64,000 nucleotides of DNA, taken from Aromatoleum bremense. GTDB taxonomy: Bacteria; Pseudomonadota; Gammaproteobacteria; Burkholderiales; Rhodocyclaceae. The DNA lies in the NCBI RefSeq assembly GCF_017894365.1, contig NZ_CP059467.1:558001-622000 (forward strand), read 5' to 3'. This document shows positions 11,040-19,624 of this stretch, piece by piece (position 1 is the stretch's first letter; each line of letters begins with the position of its first letter). The notes beneath the pieces were generated by a model, which worked only from the letters and a program-made list of their open reading frames with translations, made no database searches and had not been told where the DNA came from. The position numbers and the translations under genes are program-made.

Positions 11040-11816
11040 TTAACCGACTCGTTCGTGCCGGTCAAACGCCGCCCGCACGCGCTCGAGGTCTTCGGGCGTA
11101 TCGACGCCCGCTGCCGGCGCGACCGCGACGGGCATCACCCGGATCCGGTGTCCGTGCCACAGCGCGCGCAGCTGTTCGAGCGCTTCCCAGTGCTCGAGCG
11201 GAGACGGGGCGAGGCTCGCGTAGCAGCGCAGGAACGCGACGCGGTACGCATACAGGCCGACGTGACGCAGCACCGGCAGGCCGGCGGGAATCCCGTCGCG
11301 GTCAGTGGCGAACGCATCGCGCGCCCACGGGATCGGGGCGCGCGAAAAATACAGCGCGTGGTCGCGTGCGTCGCAGACGACCTTGACGATGTTCGGGTTG
11401 AAAAGCTCGGCCGCGGCGTGCAGCGGGTGCGCCGCCGTCGCGATCGCCGCGACCGGGTCGTCGGCGAGCGCCTGCGCGACCGCGGCGATCAGCTTCGGCT
11501 CGATCAGTGGTTCGTCGCCCTGGACGTTGACGACGATGTCGTCGGCTTTCCAGCCCAGCGCGTCGACGACTTCGGCGAGCCGGTCGGTGCCGCTCGGATG
11601 GTCTTCGCGCGTCATCAGCGCGTCGCCACCGGCTGCCCTGACCGCGTCGAACACTGCCGTGTGATCGGTGGCGACCCACACTGACGCAGCGCCGGCGCGG
11701 CGCGCCTGCTCGAGCACGCGCACGACCATCGGCTTGCCGGCGATGTCGGCGAGCGGCTTGCCCGGAAGCCGGCTCGACGCGTGGCGCGCCGGGATGACGA
11801 CGTGGAACGCAGCCAT
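11040..11816 (-). CDS. kdsB: 3-deoxy-manno-octulosonate cytidylyltransferase
   Basis: KdsB (258 aa) activates Kdo with CTP to CMP-Kdo for lipopolysaccharide inner core synthesis. The N-terminal [19 protein letters not shown] nucleotidyltransferase signature, the [13 protein letters not shown] block and the [11 protein letters not shown] metal/nucleotide block are intact. The start ATG at 11816 shares its A with the TGA stop of the upstream Trm112-like gene (TGATG). This shows translational coupling and fixes the start. It belongs to the exbB-exbD-lpxK-Trm112-kdsB lipid A/LPS operon. Confidence 0.97.
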   Translation of the reverse strand: MAAFHVVIPARHASSRLPGKPLADIAGKPMVVRVLEQARRAGAASVWVATDHTAVFDAVRAAGGDALMTREDHPSGTDRLAEVVDALGWKADDIVVNVQGDEPLIEPKLIAAVAQALADDPVAAIATAAHPLHAAAELFNPNIVKVVCDARDHALYFSRAPIPWARDAFATDRDGIPAGLPVLRHVGLYAYRVAFLRCYASLAPSPLEHWEALEQLRALWHGHRIRVMPVAVAPAAGVDTPEDLERVRAAFDRHERVG

Positions 11817-12010
11817 CAGCGGCGCCGCAAGGCGTCGACTTCTTCGGCGCCGAGCTGGCGCGCTTCCTCTTCGAGCATCACCGGAATGCCGTCGCGGACC
11901 GGGAAGCCGAGGCGGTCGGCCTTGCACACCAGTTCTTGCTTGTCCTTGACGAAGTCGAGAGGACCCTTGCAGATCGGGCACACGAGGATTTCAAGCAGTC
12001 GGGCGTCCAT
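11816..12010 (-). CDS. Trm112/YcaR-like small zinc-ribbon protein
   Basis: This is a 64-aa protein of the Trm112 (YcaR/UPF0434) family. It has the N-terminal [14 protein letters not shown] with a CPxC knuckle (Cys 11 and 14), a second single Cys near residue 29, and the [10 protein letters not shown] block near the C-terminus. Zinc binding with the full set of ligands is uncertain. In Proteobacteria it nearly always sits between lpxK and kdsB, as here. It overlaps the lpxK 3' end by 20 bp and the kdsB start by one base, so the three are translationally coupled. Its role in bacteria is not settled. Confidence 0.9.
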   Translation of the reverse strand: MDARLLEILVCPICKGPLDFVKDKQELVCKADRLGFPVRDGIPVMLEEEARQLGAEEVDALRRR

Positions 12011-13001
12011 GCGTCAGTTTCTCCAGGATACGTTCGGCGGCGCCCGCCGCGATATGCGCTTTCACCGGGAACTCCCAAGTGTCGGCGGACGCGAAAGACG
12101 CGCATTTTACCGCATCCTTGCTGGTGAGGATTTTCGGCTCGCCCGGGGCGAAATCGAGGTCCGCCGCGGTGAATGGATGATGATCGGGAAACGGGTGCGG
12201 CACGACGTCGAGCCCCATCCCGGCCAATTGGGCGAAAAAGCGCTCCGGACGGCCGATGCCGGCGACCCCGTGCACGCGCCTGCCGCGAAACGCTTCGGCA
12301 TTGCGGCACCCGCCGCCGTCGAGCCGGCGGAATTCGGCGCCCTCGAGATGCATCGCAAAGACCGGACGCCCGTCGAGAAGCGACGACAGCGCGGGCGACA
12401 GTGCGCCATGGGCGACGACCATATCCACGTCGCGCAGCCGGCCCGGCCCCTCGCGCAGCGGCCCCGCTGGCAGCAGCCAGCGGTTGCCGAGCGTGCGTTC
12501 GTCGACGACCGCGATCTCGACGTCGCGCGCGAGCGGGTAATGCTGCAAGCCGTCGTCGGCGACGATCATGTCACATTCGGGGTGTGCCTGCAGCAGTGCG
12601 AACGCCGCGGCCGGTCGGTCGGCACCGACGGCGACCGGACATGCGGTGAGCCGCGCGAGCAGCACCGGCTCGTCGCCGAACAGCCGAACATCCCCGTGCG
12701 GCGGCACGATCACGACGCCGGCAACTTCGCCGCCATAGCCGCGGCTGACGATGCCCGGCGTAAAGCCCGCCTCCCGCAGCCGAGCGACGAGCCATTCGAC
12801 GACCGGCGTCTTGCCGCTGCCCCCGACCGCGATGTTGCCGACGACGATGACCGGCACCGGAAGGCGTACCGCACGCCGGATCTGGAGTTTGAACAACTGG
12901 CGACGCGTTGCTGCAAGCAGCAGGAACAGGCCCGACAGTGGCAGCAGCAGCACGGCCGCGAGCGAGCGGGTCTGCCAGAACGCCGGCGCGTTGCGCGGCA
13001 T
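11991..13001 (-). CDS. lpxK: tetraacyldisaccharide 4'-kinase
   Basis: LpxK (336 aa) phosphorylates the 4' position of the lipid A disaccharide precursor at the inner membrane. A hydrophobic N-terminal helix (about 12-30) anchors it. The modified P-loop VGGSGKTP is at about 59-66, and the SRGYGG and DDGLQHYPL motifs follow. It starts 50 bp after exbD and overlaps the Trm112-like gene by 20 bp. The order exbB-exbD-lpxK-ycaR-kdsB is standard in Betaproteobacteria. Confidence 0.97.
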   Translation of the reverse strand: MPRNAPAFWQTRSLAAVLLLPLSGLFLLLAATRRQLFKLQIRRAVRLPVPVIVVGNIAVGGSGKTPVVEWLVARLREAGFTPGIVSRGYGGEVAGVVIVPPHGDVRLFGDEPVLLARLTACPVAVGADRPAAAFALLQAHPECDMIVADDGLQHYPLARDVEIAVVDERTLGNRWLLPAGPLREGPGRLRDVDMVVAHGALSPALSSLLDGRPVFAMHLEGAEFRRLDGGGCRNAEAFRGRRVHGVAGIGRPERFFAQLAGMGLDVVPHPFPDHHPFTAADLDFAPGEPKILTSKDAVKCASFASADTWEFPVKAHIAAGAAERILEKLTHGRPTA

Positions 13002-13051
13002 GGCTCAGAACGACCGGGCCGGTCCCTGGCGGGAAGAGGCAGGGGCCGGCG

Positions 13052-13474
13052 TCATTGGGGCGGCGCCTGGACCGCGAACGTGATGCGCGAGAGGCCCGCC
13101 CGCTGCGCCGCCTGCATCGCGTTGATGACGCTTTGATGCGCGGCCTTGGCGTCGGCGTTGATGACGACGACCGGCTGATCCCCTCCGGCAGGAACTGCCC
13201 GCCCCAGCGCCGCGGCAATCGCCTCGATGCCTTTGCCTCCGACCGGCTGCCGGTTCACGAGGATGTCGCCGGTGGCGCTCACCGCGAGGTCGATCTCGTC
13301 GGGCATCGTCTCGGCCGGCTGCGCTTCGCCGGTCGGCAGGTTGATCTCGAGGCCCGAGACCTTCGAAAACGTCGTCGTCAGCACGAGGAAGATGATCAGG
13401 ACGAGCATGATGTCGATGAGCGGGATCAGGTTGATCTCCGGCTCTTCCTGGCGTCGGCCGCGCTGGAAGTTCAT
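13052..13474 (-). CDS. exbD: biopolymer transport protein ExbD/TolR family
   Basis: This is a 140-aa ExbD/TolR protein. It has a short cytoplasmic N-terminus (NFQRGRRQEEPEINLIPLID), one membrane helix (about residues 19-40) containing the proton-path Asp in LIDIMLVLI, and a periplasmic domain. With ExbB it forms the proton-driven motor that energises TonB-dependent outer membrane transport. It starts 8 bp after exbB. The family cannot be separated into ExbD or TolR by sequence alone; location next to lpxK rather than pal/tolB favours ExbD-like. Confidence 0.92.
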   Translation of the reverse strand: MNFQRGRRQEEPEINLIPLIDIMLVLIIFLVLTTTFSKVSGLEINLPTGEAQPAETMPDEIDLAVSATGDILVNRQPVGGKGIEAIAAALGRAVPAGGDQPVVVINADAKAAHQSVINAMQAAQRAGLSRITFAVQAPPQ

Positions 13475-13482
13475 GTGCTTTC

Positions 13483-14091
13483 TCAGGCGCGACGCTCGCC
13501 GTGCACGACTTCGACGAGCCTGATCGCCTGCTGCTCCATCTCGATGACGAAACTGTCGACGAGGGCGCGGAAATGACGCCAGAAGATCGTCGCCGGGATC
13601 GCGATGATCAGGCCCAGGCCGGTGGAGTTGAGCGCGGTCGAGATGCCCTGCGCGAGTTGCTGCGGGTTCGTGCCGGCGGCGCTTTGCGACGCGAAGATGT
13701 CGATCATGCCGACGATGGTGCCGAAAAGCCCCATCAGCGGGCTGATCGCGGCGATCGTGCCGAGGGTTGTCAGAAACCGTTCGAGTTCGTGCGCGACCAC
13801 GCGGCCGCTTTCTTCGATCGCCTCCTTCATGACCTCGCGCGAGCTGTTGACGTTGCGCAATCCGGCGGCGAGGACTTTCCCGAGCGGCGAATGGGCCGCG
13901 ACGCGGTTCGCCATTTCACCCGATACACCCTTCTGGCGCAGGTCCGCGAGCACCTTGTCGAGCAGGCCGGGGGGGGCGATTCTGGAGCGACGCAGCGTCA
14001 CGAGGCGCTCGATGATGAGTGCCACGGCGATCACCGATGCCAGCAACAGCGGCCAGATCGGCCAGCCCGAGGACTGTATGAGCGCGAACAC
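13483..14091 (-). CDS. exbB: MotA/TolQ/ExbB proton channel protein
   Basis: This is a 202-aa ExbB/TolQ-family protein with three membrane helices: N-terminal about 10-30, then a pair flanking 110-170. The conserved TLGTIAAISPLMGLFGTIVG block and the later GLGLIIAIPATIFW helix form the channel with ExbD. The GTG at 14091 is chosen because AAGGGGAG precedes it; the frame is open a further 51 bp upstream without a start signal. It is the first gene of the ExbBD-LpxK operon. Confidence 0.93.
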   Translation of the reverse strand: MFALIQSSGWPIWPLLLASVIAVALIIERLVTLRRSRIAPPGLLDKVLADLRQKGVSGEMANRVAAHSPLGKVLAAGLRNVNSSREVMKEAIEESGRVVAHELERFLTTLGTIAAISPLMGLFGTIVGMIDIFASQSAAGTNPQQLAQGISTALNSTGLGLIIAIPATIFWRHFRALVDSFVIEMEQQAIRLVEVVHGERRA

Positions 14092-14150
14092 GCGAGAAGA
14101 CTCCCCTTGGCAAAGGCGGAACTCTAGCGTTCGCCTGCCCACAGGGCAAG

Positions 14151-14179
14151 CTTCCGCACCCCCGCGACGGGTGCGGAAG
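14151..14179. repeat. 11-bp perfect stem-loop
   Basis: CTTCCGCACCC (14151-14161) pairs with GGGTGCGGAAG (14169-14179) around a 7-base loop. It lies upstream of exbB and well upstream of xseA. Neither side has a T tract, so it is not a simple terminator. Confidence 0.6.
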
Positions 14180-14181
14180 AA

Positions 14182-14211
14182 TCCACAAAAGCTGTGGATA
14201 AGTATGTGGAT
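14182..14211. promoter_or_regulatory. DnaA-box-like cluster
   Basis: TGTGGATAA at 14193-14201 is an exact reverse complement of the DnaA box TTATCCACA. Nearby are ATCCACA at 14181-14187 and TGTGGAT at 14205-14211 (seven-base cores). Three cores within 31 bp next to AT-rich DNA is suggestive, but dnaA is not nearby, so this is not the usual oriC context. Confidence 0.45.
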
Positions 14212-14391
14212 TTTTCGCGGATAGCGCCCTGAAACTCTGTCGTCTCAAGCCAATGGCCACTTCGATCAAAAAATGTGCAACTAAATTTTCTTTTTTTATC
14301 AATAACTTAAAAATACAACCTTGAATCAAAAGGGTTTTCCGGATCGGGATTGACAAGGCGCCGGGCTTGTGGATTCCGCTACAATCCGCGC

Positions 14392-15768
14392 ATGCAAACC
14401 GAGCTCCCGCATGGCGACGGGGATCCGCGCCCTCTCCCTTCGGCTGGCCACGTGCTGAGCGTCGCCGAACTCAACCGGCTCGCGCGCCAGACGCTCGAAT
14501 CCCGTTTTCCGCTGCTGTGGGTCGGCGGCGAACTGTCCAACCTGACCCGCGCGCCGTCGGGTCACCTGTACTTCACGCTGAAAGACGCGCAGGCGCAGGT
14601 TCGCTGCACGATGTGGCGCAATCGCGCGCAATTGCTGCCGTTCCGGCCGGAAAACGGCATGCGCGTCGAAGCCCGCGCGCTGGTGACACTGTATGAAGTG
14701 CGCGGCGACTTCCAGCTCGGCATCGAAGCGCTTCGGCAAGCCGGGGTCGGCAATCTTTTCGAAGCCTTCGTGCGCCTGAAGGACAGGCTCGCCGGCGAAG
14801 GGCTGTTCGATGCCACCCTCAAGCGCGCGCTGCCGCGCTACCCGCGCCGCATCGGCGTCGTCACGTCGCCGGCCGCAGCGGCGTGGCACGATGTTCTCGC
14901 GACCTTGCGGCGACGAGCGCCGCACCTCGAGGTCGTGCTGTACCCGGCTCCGGTCCAGGGAGATGCGGCAAGAACGCGACTGGCCGAGGCGGTGCGCGCG
15001 GCCTCGGCGCGCGCCGCAACGGATGGCATCGACCTGCTGCTGCTGGTGCGTGGTGGCGGCGGCATCGAGGATCTGTGGGCGTTCAACGATGAAAGCCTGG
15101 CGCGGGCGATCCGCGCGTGCGCGGTGCCGGTGGTCAGCGGGATCGGACACGAAACCGACTTCACGATCGCCGACTTTGCCGCCGATCTGCGCGCCGCGAC
15201 CCCGACCGGCGCAGCCGAACTCGCGAGCGCCGGCTACCATGAAGCCCGCAGGCATATCGCTTCGCTCGGCCGCACGCTTGCGGCGGCGCTGCACTATCGG
15301 CTCGACACGTTCGCGCAGCGCCTCGACCGCGCAGCTTTTCGCCTCGTTCACCCGCGCGAGCGCCTGGCGGGGGCACAGGAACGCGTCGCTCGTCTCGGAA
15401 CGCGGCTTGCCGCGGCGCTCAGCCGCCGCCTCGAACGCCTGGAGGCGCGCCACGAGCAGCTTCGCCTCCGCCTCGAAGCGCGCCGGCCCGACCTCGACCG
15501 CGAGGCCGAACGCTGCGCGCGCCTCGCCAGCCGCCTCGCCTTCGCCGGGGAGCGGCTGATCGACCGCCAGGGCGAACGCCTCGCCGGCCTCGCGGCCCAT
15601 CTTCAGCACCTCGCACCGCACGCCGTGCTCGCACGCGGCTACAGCATCACCCGCGACGCGCACGGCCACATTCTGCGCACCTCGGCAGACGTCTGCCCCG
15701 GCGCGAGGGTGTCGGTCGAACTGGCCACCGGCCGGCTTCATGCTACGGTGAACCGTACGGACGCGTGA
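14392..15768 (+). CDS. xseA: exodeoxyribonuclease VII large subunit
   Basis: XseA (458 aa) with XseB forms exonuclease VII, which degrades single-stranded DNA. It has an N-terminal OB-fold (VLSVAELNRLARQTLE...WVGGELSN, about 20-110), then the catalytic domain with RIGVVTSPAAAAWHD, LLLVRGGGGIEDLWAFNDE and HETDFTIADFAAD. A long Arg/Glu/Leu-rich coiled-coil region (about 290-400) ends in HAVLARGYSI. The ATG at 14392 fits the family N-terminus. xseB is not adjacent. Confidence 0.96.
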   Translation: MQTELPHGDGDPRPLPSAGHVLSVAELNRLARQTLESRFPLLWVGGELSNLTRAPSGHLYFTLKDAQAQVRCTMWRNRAQLLPFRPENGMRVEARALVTLYEVRGDFQLGIEALRQAGVGNLFEAFVRLKDRLAGEGLFDATLKRALPRYPRRIGVVTSPAAAAWHDVLATLRRRAPHLEVVLYPAPVQGDAARTRLAEAVRAASARAATDGIDLLLLVRGGGGIEDLWAFNDESLARAIRACAVPVVSGIGHETDFTIADFAADLRAATPTGAAELASAGYHEARRHIASLGRTLAAALHYRLDTFAQRLDRAAFRLVHPRERLAGAQERVARLGTRLAAALSRRLERLEARHEQLRLRLEARRPDLDREAERCARLASRLAFAGERLIDRQGERLAGLAAHLQHLAPHAVLARGYSITRDAHGHILRTSADVCPGARVSVELATGRLHATVNRTDA

Positions 15769-15900
15769 CCCGGCAACGCGCGGCTCCCGCGAGGACTCGC
15801 GGGCGAAGCCACCGTTCCGACATTGCCAACATCATCAGAGCCCGACTAGAATCGTCTGGCTTTTAGCCCAACAACCTGAATTGCAACAGGAGAGAGAAAA

Positions 15901-16488
15901 ATGGAACATACCCTGCCTCAACTGCCGTACGCGAAAGACGCGCTGGCCCCGCACATCTCGGCTGAGACGATCGAGTTTCACTACGGCAAGCATCACCAGG
16001 CCTACGTGACGAACCTGAACAACCTGATCAAGGGCACCGAATTCGAGAACCTCGACCTCGAGGCGATCGTCAAGAAGGCGCCGGCAGGCGGCCTCTACAA
16101 CAACTCCGCCCAGGTGTGGAACCACACGTTCTTCTGGAACTGCATGAAGCCCAGTGGCGGCGGCGAACCGAGCGGCGCGCTCGCCGACGCGATCAAGGCC
16201 AGGTGGGGTTCGTTCGAAGACTTCAAGAAAGCGTTCACGACGTCGGCGGTCGGCAACTTCGGCTCCGGCTGGACGTGGCTCGTGAAAAAAGCCGACGGCA
16301 GCGTCGACATCGTCAACATGGGCGCAGCGGGCACGCCCCTGACGACCGGCGACAAGCCGCTGCTGTGCATCGATGTGTGGGAACACGCGTACTACATCGA
16401 CTATCGCAACCGCCGCCCGGACTTCGTCGCCGCGTTCCTGAACAATCTCGCGAACTGGGACTTCGCAGCGAAGAATTTCGCCGGCTGA
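15901..16488 (+). CDS. sodB: superoxide dismutase [Fe]
   Basis: SodB (195 aa) dismutates superoxide in the cytoplasm. It shows the N-terminal [18 protein letters not shown], the first metal His in [10 protein letters not shown] (about 27), NHTFFWNCM, and the [18 protein letters not shown] metal-binding block near the C-terminus. The Gln/Gly and Ala positions look like the Fe-type enzyme, but metal choice cannot be proved from sequence. AGGAGAG precedes the ATG. It stands alone and is followed by a strong terminator. Confidence 0.96.
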   Translation: MEHTLPQLPYAKDALAPHISAETIEFHYGKHHQAYVTNLNNLIKGTEFENLDLEAIVKKAPAGGLYNNSAQVWNHTFFWNCMKPSGGGEPSGALADAIKARWGSFEDFKKAFTTSAVGNFGSGWTWLVKKADGSVDIVNMGAAGTPLTTGDKPLLCIDVWEHAYYIDYRNRRPDFVAAFLNNLANWDFAAKNFAG

Positions 16489-16533
16489 GCCAGCGCTGTT
16501 TCGCGGCCCCGTAATGGGCCGCACAGAAAACGC

Positions 16534-16568
16534 AACGGCCCGTCGACCTCACGTCGACGGGCCGTTTT
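16534..16568. terminator. strong terminator between sodB and GST gene
   Basis: A 14-bp perfect stem (AACGGCCCGTCGAC with GTCGACGGGCCGTT, loop CTCAC) is followed on plus by TTTTCCC. It would end sodB and, read on minus, may also serve the convergent GST gene. Confidence 0.85.
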
Positions 16569-16591
16569 CCCGAATGCGGAAGCCGTCGTCG

Positions 16592-17200
16592 CTACGCGAT
16601 CAGGCCTTCGGCCTTCATCGCCTCCTGCACCTTGGGCCGCTGCGCGACGCGCGCGATGAACGCCTGGATGTTGGGCCACTTCGCGACGTCGATCTTCAGC
16701 ATCCCCGTCCAGTTGAGCACCGTGAAAAGATAGGCGTCGGCGACCGTGAAAGTGTCGCCGGTGACGAACTGCTTTCCGGTGAGGATTTTTTCCAGCGCAT
16801 CGAGGCGGCGCTCGATCGTGCCCAACTGCACCTGTTTGAACTCCGGCGTCATCGCCGGATTGAACAGCGCCCCGATCTGCTTGTGGATTTCGGTGGCGAC
16901 GAAATTGAGCGCTTCCATCTGGTGGTAACGCTCCATCGTGCCGGGTTTCGGCACCAGCCCCGATTCGGGCTTCTGGTCTGCGAGATACTGGCAGACGACC
17001 CCGACTTCCGTCAGCAGCTCGCCGTTGTCGAGAACCAGCGCCGGCACGTAGCCTTTCGGATTGATCTTCCAGTAATCGTCGCCGCCGGCAGTCTTCTTCG
17101 CCGGGATATCGACTTTCTCCAGTTCAATCTCAAGGCCCAGTTCGCACGCGACGATATGCGGCGCCAGCGAGCAGGCTCCGGGGGAGTGATAAAGTTTCAT
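16592..17200 (-). CDS. glutathione S-transferase, beta-class-like
   Basis: This is a 202-aa GST. The N-terminal thioredoxin-like domain begins MKLYHSPGACSLAPHI, where the Cys at position 10 is the beta-class catalytic residue. The NPKGYVPALVL cis-Pro block and the ELLTEVGVVCQYLAD glutathione-binding block follow. The helical C-domain carries TGDTFTVADAYLF. The ATG at 17200 is chosen for the GGAG upstream; a start 15 bp earlier lacks one. It diverges from phaC. Substrate is unknown. Confidence 0.92.
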   Translation of the reverse strand: MKLYHSPGACSLAPHIVACELGLEIELEKVDIPAKKTAGGDDYWKINPKGYVPALVLDNGELLTEVGVVCQYLADQKPESGLVPKPGTMERYHQMEALNFVATEIHKQIGALFNPAMTPEFKQVQLGTIERRLDALEKILTGKQFVTGDTFTVADAYLFTVLNWTGMLKIDVAKWPNIQAFIARVAQRPKVQEAMKAEGLIA

Positions 17201-17358
17201 CGACGTCTCCTTCAAGGAAATTGAATCTGGTGTGTTGTTGTGCCTTCCCGGCGTCCCTTGCGCTTCGTGGCAAGCGGCGAAAACTCTAACACAGCATAAA
17301 AGAATGTCTCACACCCGACGGATAATCGCCCGCTATTGCACCGCAGGAGCAGACAAAC

Positions 17359-19140
17359 ATGAACATGCGCACTCCATCGCCCGCGACGCCCCCCGCACTT
17401 CCCGAAGCGCCCTCACACAGCCGCACGCCTCTCGATATCAAGGTCCATGCCGCGCTGGCGCGTGCGACCTCCTCGGTTTCCCCAATGTCCTTGCTGCTCG
17501 CGAGCATCGACTGGGCCGGGCACCTGGCCAGCTCGCCGGGCAAACGGCTGGATCTCGCCAATCTCGCGCTCGAACAGAACCGCCGGCTGGTGCGCTACGT
17601 CCGCGAACTCGCCGTCGCGCTGCCGGACTCGCCGGCCCGCGAATGCATCGAGCCTCTTGCACACGATCGGCGCTTTGCCGCCGACGAATGGCACCACTGG
17701 CCGTTCAACCTGATGCACCAGTCCTTTTTGCTCGCGGACGAATGGTGGCAGGCGGCGACGCACGGCGTCCCCGGCGTGTCTCGGCATCATGAGAACGTCG
17801 TCTCGTTTTCTGCGCGGCAATTGCTCGACTTCTTTTCGCCGGGCAATTACCTCGCGACGAATCCGCTGGTGGTGAAACGCACGACTGAACAGGGCGGGGC
17901 GAACCTGTGGCGGGGGCTGGTGAACGCGCTGGACGATCTCGAGCGCCTCGCCACCGGCCATCCTCCGGCGGGCGCCGAAGACTTCGCCGTCGGTCGCAAT
18001 GTTGCCGTCACGCCGGGCAAGGTCGTGCTGAAGAACCGGCTGATGGAGTTGATCCAGTACTCGCCGACAACCGCGAAAGTCCATCCCGAGCCGGTCCTGA
18101 TCGTTCCGGCGTGGATCATGAAGTACTACATCCTCGATCTGTCACCGCACAATTCGCTTGTGAAGTACCTCGTCGACCAGGGACACACGGTGTTCTGCAT
18201 CTCGTGGAAGAACCCCGGCGCGAGCGAATCCGACCTCGACATGGAAGCCTACGTGCAGTCCGGTTTCCACGCCGCGCTTGCGGCGGTCAATGCGATCGTT
18301 CCCGACCGCAAGGTGCACGCTGCGGGCTACTGCCTCGGCGGCACGCTGCTGTCGATCGCCAACGCGGCGATGGCGCGCGACGGCGACGAACGGCTCGCGT
18401 CGATGACGCTGTTCGCGGCGCAGACGGATTTCACCGAGCCGGGCGAGCTGGCGCTTTTCATCGACGAAAGCGAGGTCAGCCTGCTTGAAGCCCAGATGGC
18501 CGAAACCGGCTATCTCACCGCCGGGCAGATGGCCGGGGCGTTCCAGTTGCTGCGCTCGTACGACCTGCTGTGGTCCCGCATGGTCGGCGAATACCTGATG
18601 GGCGAACGGGCGCCGATGAACGATCTGATGGCGTGGAACGCCGACGCGACGCGCATGCCCGCACGCATGCACACGCAGTACCTGCGGCTGCTGTTTCTCA
18701 ACGACGACCTGAGCGAGGGGCGTTACCCGGTCGGCGGCAAGCCCGTCGCGCTGAGTGACATCGACACGCCGATTTTCTGCGTCGGCACGGTCACCGACCA
18801 CGTCGCACCGTGGCGCTCGGTCTACAAGCTGCATTACCTGATCCCGGCGGAAATCACTTTCGTGCTCACCAGCGGCGGCCACAATGCCGGCATCGTCAGC
18901 GAGCCCGGCCGGCCGCGACGGCACTTCCAGATACTCGAACGACGCGCCGGGGGCAACTATGTCTCACCCGACGACTGGCTGGCAATCGCGCCCCAGCACG
19001 AAGGCTCGTGGTGGCCGCAGTGGCTGGCCTGGCTGAAGGCGCGCTCCACGGAGCCGCTCGCCCCGCCCGCGCTGGGCGCCCCGCAGTCCGGCTACCCGAT
19101 CCTCGATGACGCTCCGGGCCAATACGTGCGGGAAAAATAG
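17359..19140 (+). CDS. phaC: poly(3-hydroxyalkanoate) synthase, class I-like
   Basis: PhaC (593 aa) polymerises 3-hydroxyacyl-CoA into granule polyester. The lipase-like box is GYCLGG with catalytic Cys325. Asp480 (VTDHVAPW) and His508 (GGHNAGI) complete the triad. The N-terminal domain contains FNLMHQSFLLADEWW and FFSPGNYLATNP, typical of class I enzymes. A purine-rich GCAGGAG lies upstream of the ATG. A small phasin-like gene follows after 55 bp, and several more phasin-type genes lie in the window. phaA, phaB and phaR are not adjacent. Confidence 0.95.
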   Translation: MNMRTPSPATPPALPEAPSHSRTPLDIKVHAALARATSSVSPMSLLLASIDWAGHLASSPGKRLDLANLALEQNRRLVRYVRELAVALPDSPARECIEPLAHDRRFAADEWHHWPFNLMHQSFLLADEWWQAATHGVPGVSRHHENVVSFSARQLLDFFSPGNYLATNPLVVKRTTEQGGANLWRGLVNALDDLERLATGHPPAGAEDFAVGRNVAVTPGKVVLKNRLMELIQYSPTTAKVHPEPVLIVPAWIMKYYILDLSPHNSLVKYLVDQGHTVFCISWKNPGASESDLDMEAYVQSGFHAALAAVNAIVPDRKVHAAGYCLGGTLLSIANAAMARDGDERLASMTLFAAQTDFTEPGELALFIDESEVSLLEAQMAETGYLTAGQMAGAFQLLRSYDLLWSRMVGEYLMGERAPMNDLMAWNADATRMPARMHTQYLRLLFLNDDLSEGRYPVGGKPVALSDIDTPIFCVGTVTDHVAPWRSVYKLHYLIPAEITFVLTSGGHNAGIVSEPGRPRRHFQILERRAGGNYVSPDDWLAIAPQHEGSWWPQWLAWLKARSTEPLAPPALGAPQSGYPILDDAPGQYVREK

Positions 19141-19195
19141 GCATTCGCCCACCTCCGCGCTCGCCTTCTTCGTCTCTCCATAAAAGGATGCCGTC

Positions 19196-19624
19196 ATGCA
19201 TTTCGATACTCGCGCGTCGCTGGCGCTGCACAAGACGAATCTCGGACTGTACTTGCGCCTGTGCACGCTGCTGCGGGAAAACAGCCTGCGCTGGATCAAT
19301 GCCAGTACCCATTCGATCGATACCTGCAGCGCCGAATTCGAAACCGTCATCGGCCGCATGCTCGCAGCCGATAACTGGACGGCGATGCTGCTCGCGGCGG
19401 GCGAAATGCCGTGGAAAACCGCGCAGCACCAAGTGGATGCCGTACAGCACCTCGCCGAAACGATGCTCGGCAGCCAGGCTGCCTTTATGAGCGCAACCCA
19501 GGAAGCCCTGTCGACGTGGCAGCGGGACGCCGCCGTGGCGCTGCGGGAGACGACCGGCGCCATGCCGCTGAGCACGACTTTGCGGAGCCTGATCGAGGAT
19601 TATCTCCCTTCGGTGTCGTCGTGA
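19196..19624 (+). CDS. phasin-like small protein next to phaC
   Basis: This 142-aa protein is predominantly helical, without signal peptide or membrane segment. It is made of amphipathic stretches rich in Ala, Gln and Leu (for example QHQVDAVQHLAETMLGSQAA). Size, composition and position 55 bp after phaC suggest a granule-surface protein of the phasin type, but no signature is strong. Its 3' end overlaps the convergent RlmN-like gene by 25 bp. The alternative is an unrelated helical protein. Confidence 0.55.
   Translation: MHFDTRASLALHKTNLGLYLRLCTLLRENSLRWINASTHSIDTCSAEFETVIGRMLAADNWTAMLLAAGEMPWKTAQHQVDAVQHLAETMLGSQAAFMSATQEALSTWQRDAAVALRETTGAMPLSTTLRSLIEDYLPSVSS

Larger units (their letters stand above)
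14092..14391. other. divergent exbB-xseA intergenic region, AT-rich
   Basis: This stretch without genes holds an 11-bp perfect stem-loop (14151-14179), a cluster of DnaA-box-like sequences (14182-14211) and an AT-rich run (about 14256-14335) with long A and T tracts. A TACAAT hexamer at 14380-14385 may be the xseA -10, though the nearest TTGACA (14350) is 24 bp away, too far for a normal sigma-70 promoter. Confidence 0.6.

Noticed and set aside
14350..14385. TTGACA...TACAAT as the xseA promoter
   Set aside because: The hexamers are 24 bp apart, beyond the normal 16-18 bp, so only the TACAAT is kept as a possible -10.
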